Of a stretch of 64,000 nucleotides of DNA, positions 53,611 through 62,467 are shown one piece after another. A model generated the notes under the pieces. The model was not told the origin of the DNA. It was given only the letters and a program-made list of their open reading frames with translations, and ran no database searches. The DNA is taken from NCBI GenBank assembly GCA_964370375.1, contig CAYJIX010000007.1:1-64000 (forward strand), given 5' to 3'. The stretch's first letter is position 1. Each line of letters opens with the position of its first letter. A program made the translations under genes and the position numbers. The stretch comes from CAYJIX01 sp964370375. Its GTDB lineage: Bacteria > Desulfobacterota > Desulfovibrionia > Desulfovibrionales > Desulfovibrionaceae.

Positions 53611-56600
53611 ATGCATCCTGAAAATCCTTCCGCCACGTCAGCTTTGCCCCGTGCACGAATTTTTGTTTCTTCCCCCGGTGATGTTCGGGCTGAACGAGAT
53701 ATCGTGCAGCGAGTGCTGCAAAATTTGCAAGTAGATTTAGCAAGTCGCCTTAAAATAGAAGTGTTTTTATGGGAAAATGAACCTTTTTTTGTGGAGCAGG
53801 ATTATCAAGGGCAAATCACCTCACCTGCTGAATTTGACCTGTTTCTTTGCATTTTATGGTCGCGTTTTGGGACACCTTTACATCCTGAAAAATACAAACG
53901 CGCAGATGGCAGCACCTACCTTTCCGGCACAGAATATGAATTTGAAAGTGCTATTGAAGCGTTTAGGCAAAACAACGGCACGCCGCGCATCATGGTTTTT
54001 CATAAGCTGAAAGAACCTTATATTCCGCCAAGGCCAAAGGACAAGCGCGATGAGTGTATTGCCCAATATGATGCGGTGCAAACGTTTTTGGATAAATGGA
54101 CAAAGGATCCTGTTTTTGATGGCGTGTACAGTGCTGCCATCAATACCTATGAAGACGAGTTTGACTTTGAAGGGCGGCTTGCAAGTTATTTGCGAAGCTT
54201 TTTACAGGGCTTTCTTGAAAATCAGCCCGGACAAGCCGAAAATATCACATGGCATGAAAACCCGTACCGTGGGCTTGAGCATTTTGATTTTGAACACGCG
54301 CCTATCTTTCATGGGCGTGAAGTTGTCACGAGAGAGATTTTTACGCTTCTAACAGAGCAGTTTGAGGCTAAAAAGCCCTTTTTGATGGTCAGCGGTAGTA
54401 GTGGAGTGGGTAAAAGTTCTGTTGTGCGCGCCGGCCTTTTGCCTTTGTTGCTTCAATCGCGTGAAGTATGGCATACCTCAGAATGGCGTTATGCTGAGTT
54501 GCGCCCATCTGACAAAGAGCCGGAGGAAGAGGATTTTGCAGGTGCCTTGGCAAGGGCCTTAACGCAACAGCGCGACATATCCATGGTAAAACAAGACGGG
54601 CCACAGGCTAGGTTGGTGGCCCCTTCTGCTTTGCCTGAGCTTTTATCAGGCAATGTAGGCATTGAGGAATTGAGCAATCGTATTCGCAAGGATATGGGGG
54701 CTGTGATTGGGCGAATTGAGCTTTGCCTAGAAAATATAACCAGAAAAATTCATAAGACAGAAGATGTTAACGGAAGGCCTGGCGTGCGTCTGTGCCTTTT
54801 GCTGGATCAATTGGAGGAGTTTTTTACTAATCCTGCCACCACGCATGAAAGCCGTAAGCAATTTTTTGCCAATTTACGAACCTTGGTTGAAACCGGTTTT
54901 GTGGTGGTAGTGGCCACCATGCGTATTGACTGTATGGGCTTTTGTGAAGAGCAAGAAGATTTACAATACCTAAAATCCGGCAAAGGCTATTTTCATCTAA
55001 GCCCCCCTTCAAAAGATGATATTGCGCGTATTATTCGCCTTCCTGCCAGGGCTGCCGGCGTTTCTTTTGAGACGAACGAGCACGGCGACATGCTGGATGA
55101 TTGCATCCGAGATGCGGTCATCAGCTATGACGCGTTGGAACAGGGAACAACAGCCTTGCCGCTTTTGGAATTTACCCTGTCTGAACTTTATGAAAAAGCT
55201 AAAGAAGGCACAGGCATCCCATGTTTACGTTTTGCCCATTATGAAGAGATGGGAGGGTTAAAAGGCGCTGTTGCCAGCAAAGCTGACGAAGCGTTTAAAG
55301 AATTTGCCAAAACGTGCACAGATGCAGAGGCTGTGTTTGGCAAGGTCATGCGCCATCTGGTTACAGCTTCTCAAGATTCGGTATTGGGCCGCCAAAAAGC
55401 AGCCAACGCCCTTTTTGCGCCTCAAACAAATGAAAGGGCTTTGGTGGATGCCTTGATTGAGGCACGTCTTTTAGTGATTGGTCACGACGAAACACACGAC
55501 GAAACACAAGGTGAAAATGCACATAAAGATGTGGTCTATGTTTGGATTGCCCACGAAGCCTTGTTACGCCATTGGGAAAAGTTGACTCATTGGTTAGAGA
55601 CCGAGCGCGAACATTTTGCCATCCGCCAGCGTTTAAAGGCGGATCTTTCCTTGTGGCAAGAAGAGCATGCAAAAGACAAAGGTGCGCATACAGATTTACT
55701 TTTACCGGCAGGCAAACCGTTGCAGGATGCTGAAGCCTTGCGCGACCATTATGACAACGTGCTTCAAGACGACGAAAAACAATTTATTGCAGCATCCAGA
55801 AAATTTGCCAACCGCAAAAGGCAGCGGCTTTATATGCTCCTTGTCGCTTTGGCTGTGGGTTTTGTGTTGGCCCTTGTTGGCGGTGGCATTGCTTGGCGGA
55901 TGTCAGAAAAGGCCGTGCTTGCGCGAAACGACGCGGAAACTCTTATCAATTATATGCTTGTGGATTTGCGCGACAAACTTCAACCTCTTGGAAGACTTTC
56001 GCTTTTAGGTGACGTCTACAAAGAATTGGAAGCCTACTATAACAGGCAAGGCGATGAAGAAATAACCCTTGACATTCAACGCCAGCAGGCTGCCCTATTG
56101 CAACAACAAGGGGATGTTTTACGCGGTCAGGGCCAGACAGAGGAAGCCTTAAAACTGTACCAAGAAAGCTTAAAACTCCGCCGTGCCCTTGCAGAGCGTG
56201 CAGGCAACACCATGCAGGGTCAGGACGATGTTGCCGTATCCCTTGAAGGGATTGGCGATATATTGGTCAGCCAAGGCAAACCAGAGGAAGCCTTAAAGCT
56301 GTACCAAGAAAGTTCAAGCATCTGGCGTGCGCTTATGAAGCACGACCCCAACAACACAGGATGGCAGCGCGGCGTTACTATCCCTCTAGAAAGGATGGGG
56401 GACATTTTGACACGCCAGGGCAAAATTGGCGAGGCACTGGAATATTATCAGGAAAGCTTGGACATTGCTCGAACTCTTGTGGCCAAGGAGTCTGATAACA
56501 GCTTGTGGCAACGGGATGTGTCCATATCGCTTGAAAAAATTGGCGACATTTTAGCCAGCCAGGGCAAGGTTGAGCAAGCTTTGGAGCCTTACCAAGAGGG

Positions 56601-57132
56601 TTTAAAAATTCGCCGCATTCTTGCAGAGAAGGAGCCGGAAAACCCAGGATGGCAACGGGACGTTGCGGTATCACTTGAACGAGTGGGCGATGTTTTGGCT
56701 AGCCAAGGTAAGGCAGACGATGCTTTGAAGCAGTATGAAGAAAGCCTTGGTATTTGGCGTATCCTTGCGGCCCATGACCCCAGCAATACAGCTTGGCAGC
56801 GTGGTGTTTCCATCCCTTTAAACAGGATTGGTGAAGCGTTAGCCAAAAAGGGGCAGGCGGATAAAGCCTTGCCCTATTATCAAGAGTGCTTAGAAATTCG
56901 TCTAGTCCTTGCCGAAAAAGATCCTGAAAATGTTCAAGGGCAACGAGATTTGATAGTGAGCTATTATCAGTTGGCGCGCCTTTTAGAGCGAACAGATACG
57001 CAAACAGCCCTTGGCTATCTTGATAGCGCGCTGGCTGTTATGGATGCGTTGGTACAAAAAGACCCGTCCAATGAACACTATAAAAAGGAATTGGACTTTT
57101 TACAAAAATACAAAATTCTTATTGAGCCATAA
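53611..57132 (+). CDS. DUF4062 / STAND NTPase / transmembrane / TPR protein
   Basis: 1173 aa. Domains in order: DUF4062 (about 15-130, ARIFVSSPGDVRAERD then FLCILWSRFGTPLHPEKY), an nSTAND1-like AAA+ NTPase with NPYRGLEHFDFEHAPIFHGR and Walker A VSGSSGVGKSSVVRAGLLP (about 262-280), Walker B-like RLCLLLDQLEEFF (about 395), a winged-helix-like part (about 550-690), a single membrane helix (LLVALAVGFVLALVGGGIAW, about 741-760), and six TPR units of 48 residues (834-1121). STAND NTPases switch from a monomer to an oligomer on sensing a ligand and are common in defence and cell-death systems. DUF4062 often sits N-terminal in such proteins. The TPR end, after the membrane helix, would be the sensor. 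No partner in an operon; function is not proven. Confidence 0.85.
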   Translation: MHPENPSATSALPRARIFVSSPGDVRAERDIVQRVLQNLQVDLASRLKIEVFLWENEPFFVEQDYQGQITSPAEFDLFLCILWSRFGTPLHPEKYKRADGSTYLSGTEYEFESAIEAFRQNNGTPRIMVFHKLKEPYIPPRPKDKRDECIAQYDAVQTFLDKWTKDPVFDGVYSAAINTYEDEFDFEGRLASYLRSFLQGFLENQPGQAENITWHENPYRGLEHFDFEHAPIFHGREVVTREIFTLLTEQFEAKKPFLMVSGSSGVGKSSVVRAGLLPLLLQSREVWHTSEWRYAELRPSDKEPEEEDFAGALARALTQQRDISMVKQDGPQARLVAPSALPELLSGNVGIEELSNRIRKDMGAVIGRIELCLENITRKIHKTEDVNGRPGVRLCLLLDQLEEFFTNPATTHESRKQFFANLRTLVETGFVVVVATMRIDCMGFCEEQEDLQYLKSGKGYFHLSPPSKDDIARIIRLPARAAGVSFETNEHGDMLDDCIRDAVISYDALEQGTTALPLLEFTLSELYEKAKEGTGIPCLRFAHYEEMGGLKGAVASKADEAFKEFAKTCTDAEAVFGKVMRHLVTASQDSVLGRQKAANALFAPQTNERALVDALIEARLLVIGHDETHDETQGENAHKDVVYVWIAHEALLRHWEKLTHWLETEREHFAIRQRLKADLSLWQEEHAKDKGAHTDLLLPAGKPLQDAEALRDHYDNVLQDDEKQFIAASRKFANRKRQRLYMLLVALAVGFVLALVGGGIAWRMSEKAVLARNDAETLINYMLVDLRDKLQPLGRLSLLGDVYKELEAYYNRQGDEEITLDIQRQQAALLQQQGDVLRGQGQTEEALKLYQESLKLRRALAERAGNTMQGQDDVAVSLEGIGDILVSQGKPEEALKLYQESSSIWRALMKHDPNNTGWQRGVTIPLERMGDILTRQGKIGEALEYYQESLDIARTLVAKESDNSLWQRDVSISLEKIGDILASQGKVEQALEPYQEGLKIRRILAEKEPENPGWQRDVAVSLERVGDVLASQGKADDALKQYEESLGIWRILAAHDPSNTAWQRGVSIPLNRIGEALAKKGQADKALPYYQECLEIRLVLAEKDPENVQGQRDLIVSYYQLARLLERTDTQTALGYLDSALAVMDALVQKDPSNEHYKKELDFLQKYKILIEP
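56110..56973 (+). repeat. Six tandem 144-bp (48-codon) TPR units
   Basis: Units start with GDxLxxQGK at 56110, 56254, 56398, 56542, 56686 and 56830. Each has the pattern GDILASQGK, EEALxxYQESL, then WQRDVxxxLExI. The unit length is exact, without indels, and several units are closely alike, which suggests recent duplication or gene conversion. Copy number may vary between strains. Confidence 0.9.
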
Positions 57133-57148
57133 GGAAGTTGACAACTTG

Positions 57149-57165
57149 CAATGCTATGCATTGCC
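57149..57165. other. Hairpin between convergent STAND and RyR genes
   Basis: GCAATGC-TAT-GCATTGC is a perfect 7-bp stem. No T-run follows, so termination is uncertain. The two genes converge here within 105 bp. Confidence 0.4.
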
Positions 57166-57237
57166 ACAACGAATTGCTCGTTAGCATGTGCAAAGCTTGT
57201 TGATAACATACGAATTGTAGTGTTTTTCTAATGCCTG

Positions 57238-59283
57238 CTAGGGTGTTGGCACATGCTGATAATGGGCTATTGCTTCTTGTAAAACCTTGGGCATGGCACA
57301 GACCATAATGCGATCAAGTTCCTGAAAATCTGTTTTTTGTTGGTATTTTTCCATAAACCAAGCATCTAGGAGCGGCAAATCTGCCCAAGGTATCAGGCAA
57401 GGATGAAGCTTTGCGGCAAAATTTCTGTAATTGTGCAAGGTGTCATGCCACATCTCCACCTGCGCTGTCGTGGCGCATTGCCATCCTAAAGAGCGCGTAT
57501 AGGTATTCCAGCGTCTGTGCTCCATTTCAGCCATTTTTTCCACAAGTTCGGGGCCTTGCTGTGGGCAGCTCAAGGCCTGTTCCATTTGGCTGAGCATGTC
57601 GTGTGTGATATGGCCTGTCCATTCTTCTGCAAGGCATTTTTTGTTCAATGCTTCGCACAGGCAGGCGTACATTTTATATTTTGCATGGATTCCCAACGAC
57701 ATGGAAGCTGTGCGATTGTATTCCTTGTCTTCATACTTATTGTCTGCTTCGCTATCTACTTGTGCCAAGGTGGTTGTGCCCTGAGCCAGCGCGTCTTGGG
57801 CATAGTGGCGCGCATAAAATCGGTTAAAGGCCATGCCAACATGGTCAAAATACGGGGAAACGATATTTTCCCAGGTGTACATTTCTTGTAAGCTGCCAAA
57901 AGCATGCAATTTACAACCAACTCTTGTGTCGAATTTAAGTTTGTCTCCCACATCGCTTAAAAGGTGATTGTTGAGTAAAACATTGATGAGGGGCAAACCA
58001 AAGGATGTTTCCTCTTGCGCTGCAAAGGTGAAGCGGATCTCTTCAAAAACGCTGCGTATGGTCATTGCCGTTTGTATATTAAGGGTATCGTTGCCAAGGG
58101 CGCAGACCACATAGCCAATGTCTGCATGTGCTTTAAGAAAATGTAAAAAGGCCGTGCTGTTCACATCCATGCTTACAAATTGTACTGTGCCTTCTTCTTG
58201 AATTTGTAGAGTGCTTGCGTGTTCGCCAAGTTCAGGACATTCATACTCAAGCTGGTCTTTCACAGCAGGATTGCTATCCACCACAAGGATTTTTGGTCGC
58301 AAATGCAAGGTTTGCCCACACCAGTACGCCGTTTTAACAGCTTCAAGACCGTTTCGCCCAGCTCCCACCACAAGGACGCTTAGCTGTCCTTGGCGCGCCC
58401 CCAAAAATAACGGGCGCGTAGTAAAAAGATTATAAAAGATGGAGCGGTTTTCCCGAATAAGGCGTAAATGAATGTGTGCAGTGGTTTCTACAGAATCCAC
58501 CACGGTTTCTGCTTCGCGTTGTGAATTGAGGATATGGATAAAAAAGTCATGGCCTGTAGGCGTTTTGTACTTTTCGTCAAATCGTAACATGGCGCGCAAA
58601 TTTTCTTGTTCATCAAGGTGCAGCAGGAAAATATCAATGCGTTGCCCTTGAAAGTTTTTGTACAGCATGGGGTTTTCAAGGCTCGTATCAAAAACAAAGG
58701 CATTGAGCCTGTGCAAGGATTCCCAAAGTTCAGCAGCGCCTTCAGCATTTTTTCGCGAACCCAAAAAAACAAGCACAGCGCGCGGATGGCCTTGTTTTTC
58801 ACGATCTCGGATGTCCTGTGCAAGAAAAAGACTGCGTTCTGAAATGTCTGAAAAAAGGCACAGATGCCCACGGGCAAAAAAATGGTACCACAAGCGTGGG
58901 AAAAATTCCTGCAATAGGCTCAGTAAAAATCCGAGCAAAAGGACAGTTGCAAATACATGTAAAAAGGAAATATATACAAAAATGGTCGTTTCTAAGTGTT
59001 GAGGGATTGAAGTGATGTTGTTTGTTAAATCAAAAATAGTGTAGGCCCCTGTCAACGAATGTATAGCTCCAAGAATTGATAAAAGAAAGGCATTTATAAA
59101 CCCTCCCTGGTCAGAGGCGTGGGCTATAATATAAAGAGGGAATAAGGCTGCTGATGTGCCTCCCATTAAAAAAGCAATAATTTGATTGGGCGATGCATGG
59201 TATTTCTTTTTTTGAAGAATGGCCATGCCAATACCCAATAAAAATAAACAAAAAGAAATGCTAAGGCAAATGGTGTAAAACAT
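57238..59283 (-). CDS. Membrane protein with TrkA-N-like domains and RyR domain
   Basis: 681 aa. Four hydrophobic helices lie in the first 125 residues (for example TICLSISFCLFLLGIGMAIL and FATVLLLGFLLSLL). Two Rossmann-like parts follow: one near 137-250 (GHLCLFSDISERSLFLAQDI) and one near 300-420 with LSVLVVGAGRNGLEAVKTAY and ILVVDSNP. Near the end MAEMEHRRWNTYTRSLGW and AKLHPCLIPWADLPLLD form a RyR domain (about 575-640), a small ligand-binding fold found in ryanodine receptors and in bacterial signalling and defence proteins. The layout recalls cation-channel regulators with RCK domains. It is convergent with the STAND gene and divergent from the FecR gene. Role unknown. Confidence 0.75.
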   Translation of the reverse strand: MFYTICLSISFCLFLLGIGMAILQKKKYHASPNQIIAFLMGGTSAALFPLYIIAHASDQGGFINAFLLSILGAIHSLTGAYTIFDLTNNITSIPQHLETTIFVYISFLHVFATVLLLGFLLSLLQEFFPRLWYHFFARGHLCLFSDISERSLFLAQDIRDREKQGHPRAVLVFLGSRKNAEGAAELWESLHRLNAFVFDTSLENPMLYKNFQGQRIDIFLLHLDEQENLRAMLRFDEKYKTPTGHDFFIHILNSQREAETVVDSVETTAHIHLRLIRENRSIFYNLFTTRPLFLGARQGQLSVLVVGAGRNGLEAVKTAYWCGQTLHLRPKILVVDSNPAVKDQLEYECPELGEHASTLQIQEEGTVQFVSMDVNSTAFLHFLKAHADIGYVVCALGNDTLNIQTAMTIRSVFEEIRFTFAAQEETSFGLPLINVLLNNHLLSDVGDKLKFDTRVGCKLHAFGSLQEMYTWENIVSPYFDHVGMAFNRFYARHYAQDALAQGTTTLAQVDSEADNKYEDKEYNRTASMSLGIHAKYKMYACLCEALNKKCLAEEWTGHITHDMLSQMEQALSCPQQGPELVEKMAEMEHRRWNTYTRSLGWQCATTAQVEMWHDTLHNYRNFAAKLHPCLIPWADLPLLDAWFMEKYQQKTDFQELDRIMVCAMPKVLQEAIAHYQHVPTP

Positions 59284-59477
59284 GCGCCTGCTACCTTGGA
59301 AGTGATATGTTGATACGGATAAGGTAGGTTAAACATAGCAGAATCAGGAAAAACATTCAAGAAATTGTCAGTCCAGTTGACTTTTTATGGTTTTATTTCT
59401 AAAGTAAATTTTGAAAAATAGATTAGGCTATGCCCTTGTGTGTTAATTGGTCGTATTATAAATATAAGGGGTTTGCA
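59284..59477. other. Divergent promoter region of RyR and FecR genes
   Basis: 194 bp. A sigma-70 type promoter toward fecR lies at 59377-59405. The two genes share the region and could be co-regulated. No palindromic operator is obvious. Confidence 0.4.
59377..59405 (+). promoter_or_regulatory. Candidate promoter of the FecR gene
   Basis: TTGACT (59377-59382), a 17-bp spacer and TAAAGT (59400-59405), about 70 bp before the GTG start. Confidence 0.4.
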
Positions 59478-60617
59478 GTGTTAAAAAAGTTTTTTCGGCT
59501 AACAATCGTCCTGCTGGCTGTTTTTATATATTACTCCCCTGCAATAGCAGATGCCCCCATTGGCAGGATCATCGCCATTACCCATGAAGCCTTTGCCGAG
59601 CGTCAGGGAAAAACCGTTCCCCTTCGTCTTAAAGACGACGTTTTTTTAAACGATACCTTGCGCACCACGAATGATGGCAAGGTGCAGGTCTTTTTTAACG
59701 ACGACTCCTTGATGACCTTGGGTGCCGATACTGTGTTGAGCATGGTGAATTATCAAGAGGACGGCCCCCCAGCCTTTATGGCTCAGCTAGATCAAGGCCT
59801 TGCCAAATTTGTTACCGGCAATATCACGCAAAAAAGCCCGGAAGCCTTTAAAGTTCGTACACCTGAAATTGTTATTGATGTACGCGGCACAGCCATTGTT
59901 GTGGAGCGCAGATCCCAAATCACCAATGTGTTTACGCTCATTAGCTCCAACCCCCAAAGCGTTCTTGCAGACGGTTTGCCCATTCCCCTTAATCATTGGG
60001 CCAGCTTTTCAAAAGGCAAGCGCGGCACTGTGCAGCGCATCACCCCGGAACAGCGGGACTTTTTGACAGAGGGCACGACAGTTTCCTCGTGGTTTACGCC
60101 TCAAGGTGTCGATCAAAACATGGATCGAACCTTTACCTCAACAGGGGATTATGGCGTTCTTCCTGAGCAAGTGCGCAACACCATTGCCAGTAACGGCGTG
60201 CAGGAAAGGCCCTTGCGAATACCAATGCCCATGCCCATGCCCACGCCCATGACAATGGTGACATTGGGTGGTACTTTTTCAGACGGGCTTGGCTATATGA
60301 CCGGGAATTTTTCTTTTGACGTGGATTTGGCAACAAATAGTATAACCAACGGTCACATGATCTCCACCAGTGATGAAATCTATGGCTTTTTAGAAGCCAC
60401 AGGGGGGACAGGCTCGTTTTCCACTGAGTTTGCTGTAGACGGCGTAAGCGGGCTTTATACGAATGGTTCTATTTCGACCCCCCTAACGGGATGGTTCATT
60501 AGTGGAACTGAAGCAGGTGGGGGATTTTTAGGAGATTGGATGGCTTTTATCGAGGGAGGCGTGGTTGTTAACAGCGGACAGATAACACGGCCTGTGGAAA
60601 TTTCGCCTGCTCCATGA
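59478..60617 (+). CDS. FecR-domain protein with C-terminal TbpB-like barrel segment
   Basis: 379 aa from the GTG at 59478, chosen for AAGGGG six bases upstream and a clean signal peptide (LTIVLLAVFIYYSPAIA). The FecR domain covers about 40-170 (LKDDVFLNDTLRTTNDGKVQ, FKVRTPEIVIDVRGTAIVVE). A short Pro/Met linker (MPMPMPTPM) follows. The last 115 residues (GGTFSDGLGYMTGNFSFDVD, SITNGHMI, GVSGLYTNGSI, AGGGFLGDW) look like the small beta-barrel of TbpB-like or Slam-client proteins. It should be periplasmic or surface-exposed. A Slam-like gene follows 183 bp later, which suggests it is that translocator's client. The FecR call is firm, the barrel is inferred. Confidence 0.75.
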   Translation: MLKKFFRLTIVLLAVFIYYSPAIADAPIGRIIAITHEAFAERQGKTVPLRLKDDVFLNDTLRTTNDGKVQVFFNDDSLMTLGADTVLSMVNYQEDGPPAFMAQLDQGLAKFVTGNITQKSPEAFKVRTPEIVIDVRGTAIVVERRSQITNVFTLISSNPQSVLADGLPIPLNHWASFSKGKRGTVQRITPEQRDFLTEGTTVSSWFTPQGVDQNMDRTFTSTGDYGVLPEQVRNTIASNGVQERPLRIPMPMPMPTPMTMVTLGGTFSDGLGYMTGNFSFDVDLATNSITNGHMISTSDEIYGFLEATGGTGSFSTEFAVDGVSGLYTNGSISTPLTGWFISGTEAGGGFLGDWMAFIEGGVVVNSGQITRPVEISPAP

Positions 60618-60635
60618 CGAATCGTAGTAAAAGAG

Positions 60636-60665
60636 CGCATACATGGCAGATTCGGCCTGTATGCG
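60636..60665. other. Hairpin between FecR and Slam-like genes
   Basis: CGCATACA (60636-60643) pairs with TGTATGCG (60658-60665), with an inner GGC/GCC pair. No T-run follows, so it may partly attenuate or stabilise mRNA. Confidence 0.45.
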
Positions 60666-60800
60666 GCTTGATTCAACGATAAAAATGTATAGTAACGAGT
60701 ACATATTTTGGGACTGAGTATTGGTTTTGTGGCTATACCTAAAGAATAGCATACGTTAGGTGTTTTTTGCAGGAATGTTGTAACAATACTGTGAAGGGAT

Positions 60801-62201
60801 ATGATGATAAAAAAAATAGAAACTTTTTTTGTGGCACATCACAACGTTACAGCACAGCTTCGGCTTTGGTCATTTTTGTTTGTTTTTGCTTTGTTCGTAA
60901 CGCAGGGTGTTGTTCATGCTCAACCCCCAAGCAGTACGAAAAATCCTGCTTCGACAAATGCAGTGGAGCAGGTGAAGGCTGAAGCTGCCACCTTGCTTGA
61001 ACAAAAAGAATTTGAAGCGGCCTATCAGTTATATAGCCGCCTTTTGCGTGAAGAGCCTGAAGATGAAGTTATAAACCTAGGCTTTGCACGGACTGCATTG
61101 CTCACAGGCAGGCACAGCCATGCCATCTTGACCTATGAACGTCTTTTGACAAAATATGAGAATGACCCTTCCTTGTTGCGTGAACTTGCCTATGTTTTAC
61201 ACAAACAAAACGACGAGCAAGGCTCTAAAAGGACCCTTTCAAGCGACAAAGATTTGTCCGCTGAAGAAGTGGACAACATTATTGCCAATTGGCGTAAACA
61301 GCAAGACCGTTTCCAGATGGTAGGTTTGGTTCGCGGCGGCCTTATGTACGACAGCAACATCAATGGTGGCCCCCCATCCAACACCATTTCCCTTGGGGCA
61401 TGGGATAATGTAATTTTGCACAACGGCAAGGCTGTGGAAAGTGCTGCCGCCTATTTGGGTACTCAGATTGACATGGGCTATCGGTTAAGTGAAAGCAGCC
61501 CATGGTGGCTTGTGGGCGATGTCAAAGCGTTTGCCCGTTATAATTTTAATGATAGGGCCGATGATATCGACCTTTCCTCCTCTGAATGGGCTTCTACGTC
61601 CGTTGGCTTTAGGCATATCGGAGCAAAGCACCTTTTTGACGTGCGTGTAAAAGCAGAAATGCTTGACTACGAATTTGATCAAAACGTCATTGGTTTTGGA
61701 CCGGACGTAAGCTTTATCTATGCCGCAACGCCTTCTGTGCATTTGATAACAGAGGTAAATATTGACAGGCGCGTGTATTCTGACAACACTGGCTATAATG
61801 GCTGGTATCCTTCCGTGGGGCAGTATGTACGGTATTTCTTTGGCGAAAAAAGACATAATGTTGTTATTGGTGGACGTTATTTAAACGGTTCTGCTAAGGA
61901 AGACAACTATTCCTTTGATGCTCTTGAAGCGTCCCTTGCCTTTACCTTTATGCTGCCATACAGCATGGAGCTTTCCCCCTACATAAGCTATATGAAAGAG
62001 GATTATGACGGCCCTGCCACCGGTCTTGAAACAGATAACCGCGAAGACGAACGTTTGCGCGTGGGTGTATCCTTTGACATACCCATCAATGACATGTGGA
62101 AAGTAGAAACAAGCTACATGTACACAAATAACCATTCCAACAGCGAACTGTATGACTATGACCAGCATGTGGTTATGATGGGTATTGCATATTCTTTTTA
62201 A
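60801..62201 (+). CDS. Slam-like outer-membrane protein (TPR plus beta-barrel)
   Basis: 466 aa. A signal peptide (LRLWSFLFVFALFVTQGVVHA) ends near residue 40. TPRs occupy about 50-150 (EFEAAYQLYSRLLREEPEDE, GRHSHAILTYERLL). The rest (about 170-466) alternates short aromatic strands and ends in YDQHVVMMGIAYSF, with the C-terminal Phe of an outer-membrane barrel. The order TPR then DUF560-type barrel is that of surface lipoprotein assembly modifiers, which move lipoproteins or TbpB-like proteins to the cell surface. GAAGGG precedes the ATG. It lies downstream of the FecR/barrel gene. Confidence 0.8.
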   Translation: MMIKKIETFFVAHHNVTAQLRLWSFLFVFALFVTQGVVHAQPPSSTKNPASTNAVEQVKAEAATLLEQKEFEAAYQLYSRLLREEPEDEVINLGFARTALLTGRHSHAILTYERLLTKYENDPSLLRELAYVLHKQNDEQGSKRTLSSDKDLSAEEVDNIIANWRKQQDRFQMVGLVRGGLMYDSNINGGPPSNTISLGAWDNVILHNGKAVESAAAYLGTQIDMGYRLSESSPWWLVGDVKAFARYNFNDRADDIDLSSSEWASTSVGFRHIGAKHLFDVRVKAEMLDYEFDQNVIGFGPDVSFIYAATPSVHLITEVNIDRRVYSDNTGYNGWYPSVGQYVRYFFGEKRHNVVIGGRYLNGSAKEDNYSFDALEASLAFTFMLPYSMELSPYISYMKEDYDGPATGLETDNREDERLRVGVSFDIPINDMWKVETSYMYTNNHSNSELYDYDQHVVMMGIAYSF

Positions 62202-62467
62202 TGTTAACTGTAGGGTGGACGACAAAAGCCAGATGAACAAGCTGCATTCTGGTTGACCTAGCAGAAAAAATCTTTTGTACGCTAGCGTTGTCAAGGGTTT
62301 AAAGTCTCTTATTATTAGCATTATGAAATTTTTGTTTAAATGTTTCCTGCCCTTATTTTTTTGAACGCTTATCTGCTTTAAAACACGAATTCCAACGATG
62401 ATAACTCATCAAATTATTATATAATTTGATGAGTTATCATCGTTTATAAAATATATTCTGCAACTGA
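62202..62467. other. Intergenic region with 49-bp palindrome
   Basis: An imperfect stem (CCAGA/TCTGG, about 62230-62253) follows the Slam-like gene. Further on is a 49-bp perfect inverted repeat (listed apart). No gene is recognised before the synthetase remnant. Confidence 0.4.
62395..62443. repeat. 49-bp perfect palindrome (23-bp arms, 3-bp centre)
   Basis: The left arm 62395-62417 begins ACGATGATAACTCATCA; the right arm 62421-62443 is its exact reverse complement, around a TAT centre. It is AT-rich without a T-run after it, so it does not look like a simple terminator. It could be a miniature-element scar, an operator or a DNA cruciform. Confidence 0.9.

Noticed and set aside
53501..53734. 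77-codon open frame before the STAND gene
   Set aside because: Overlaps the DUF4062 coding region in another frame and has no ribosome-binding site.
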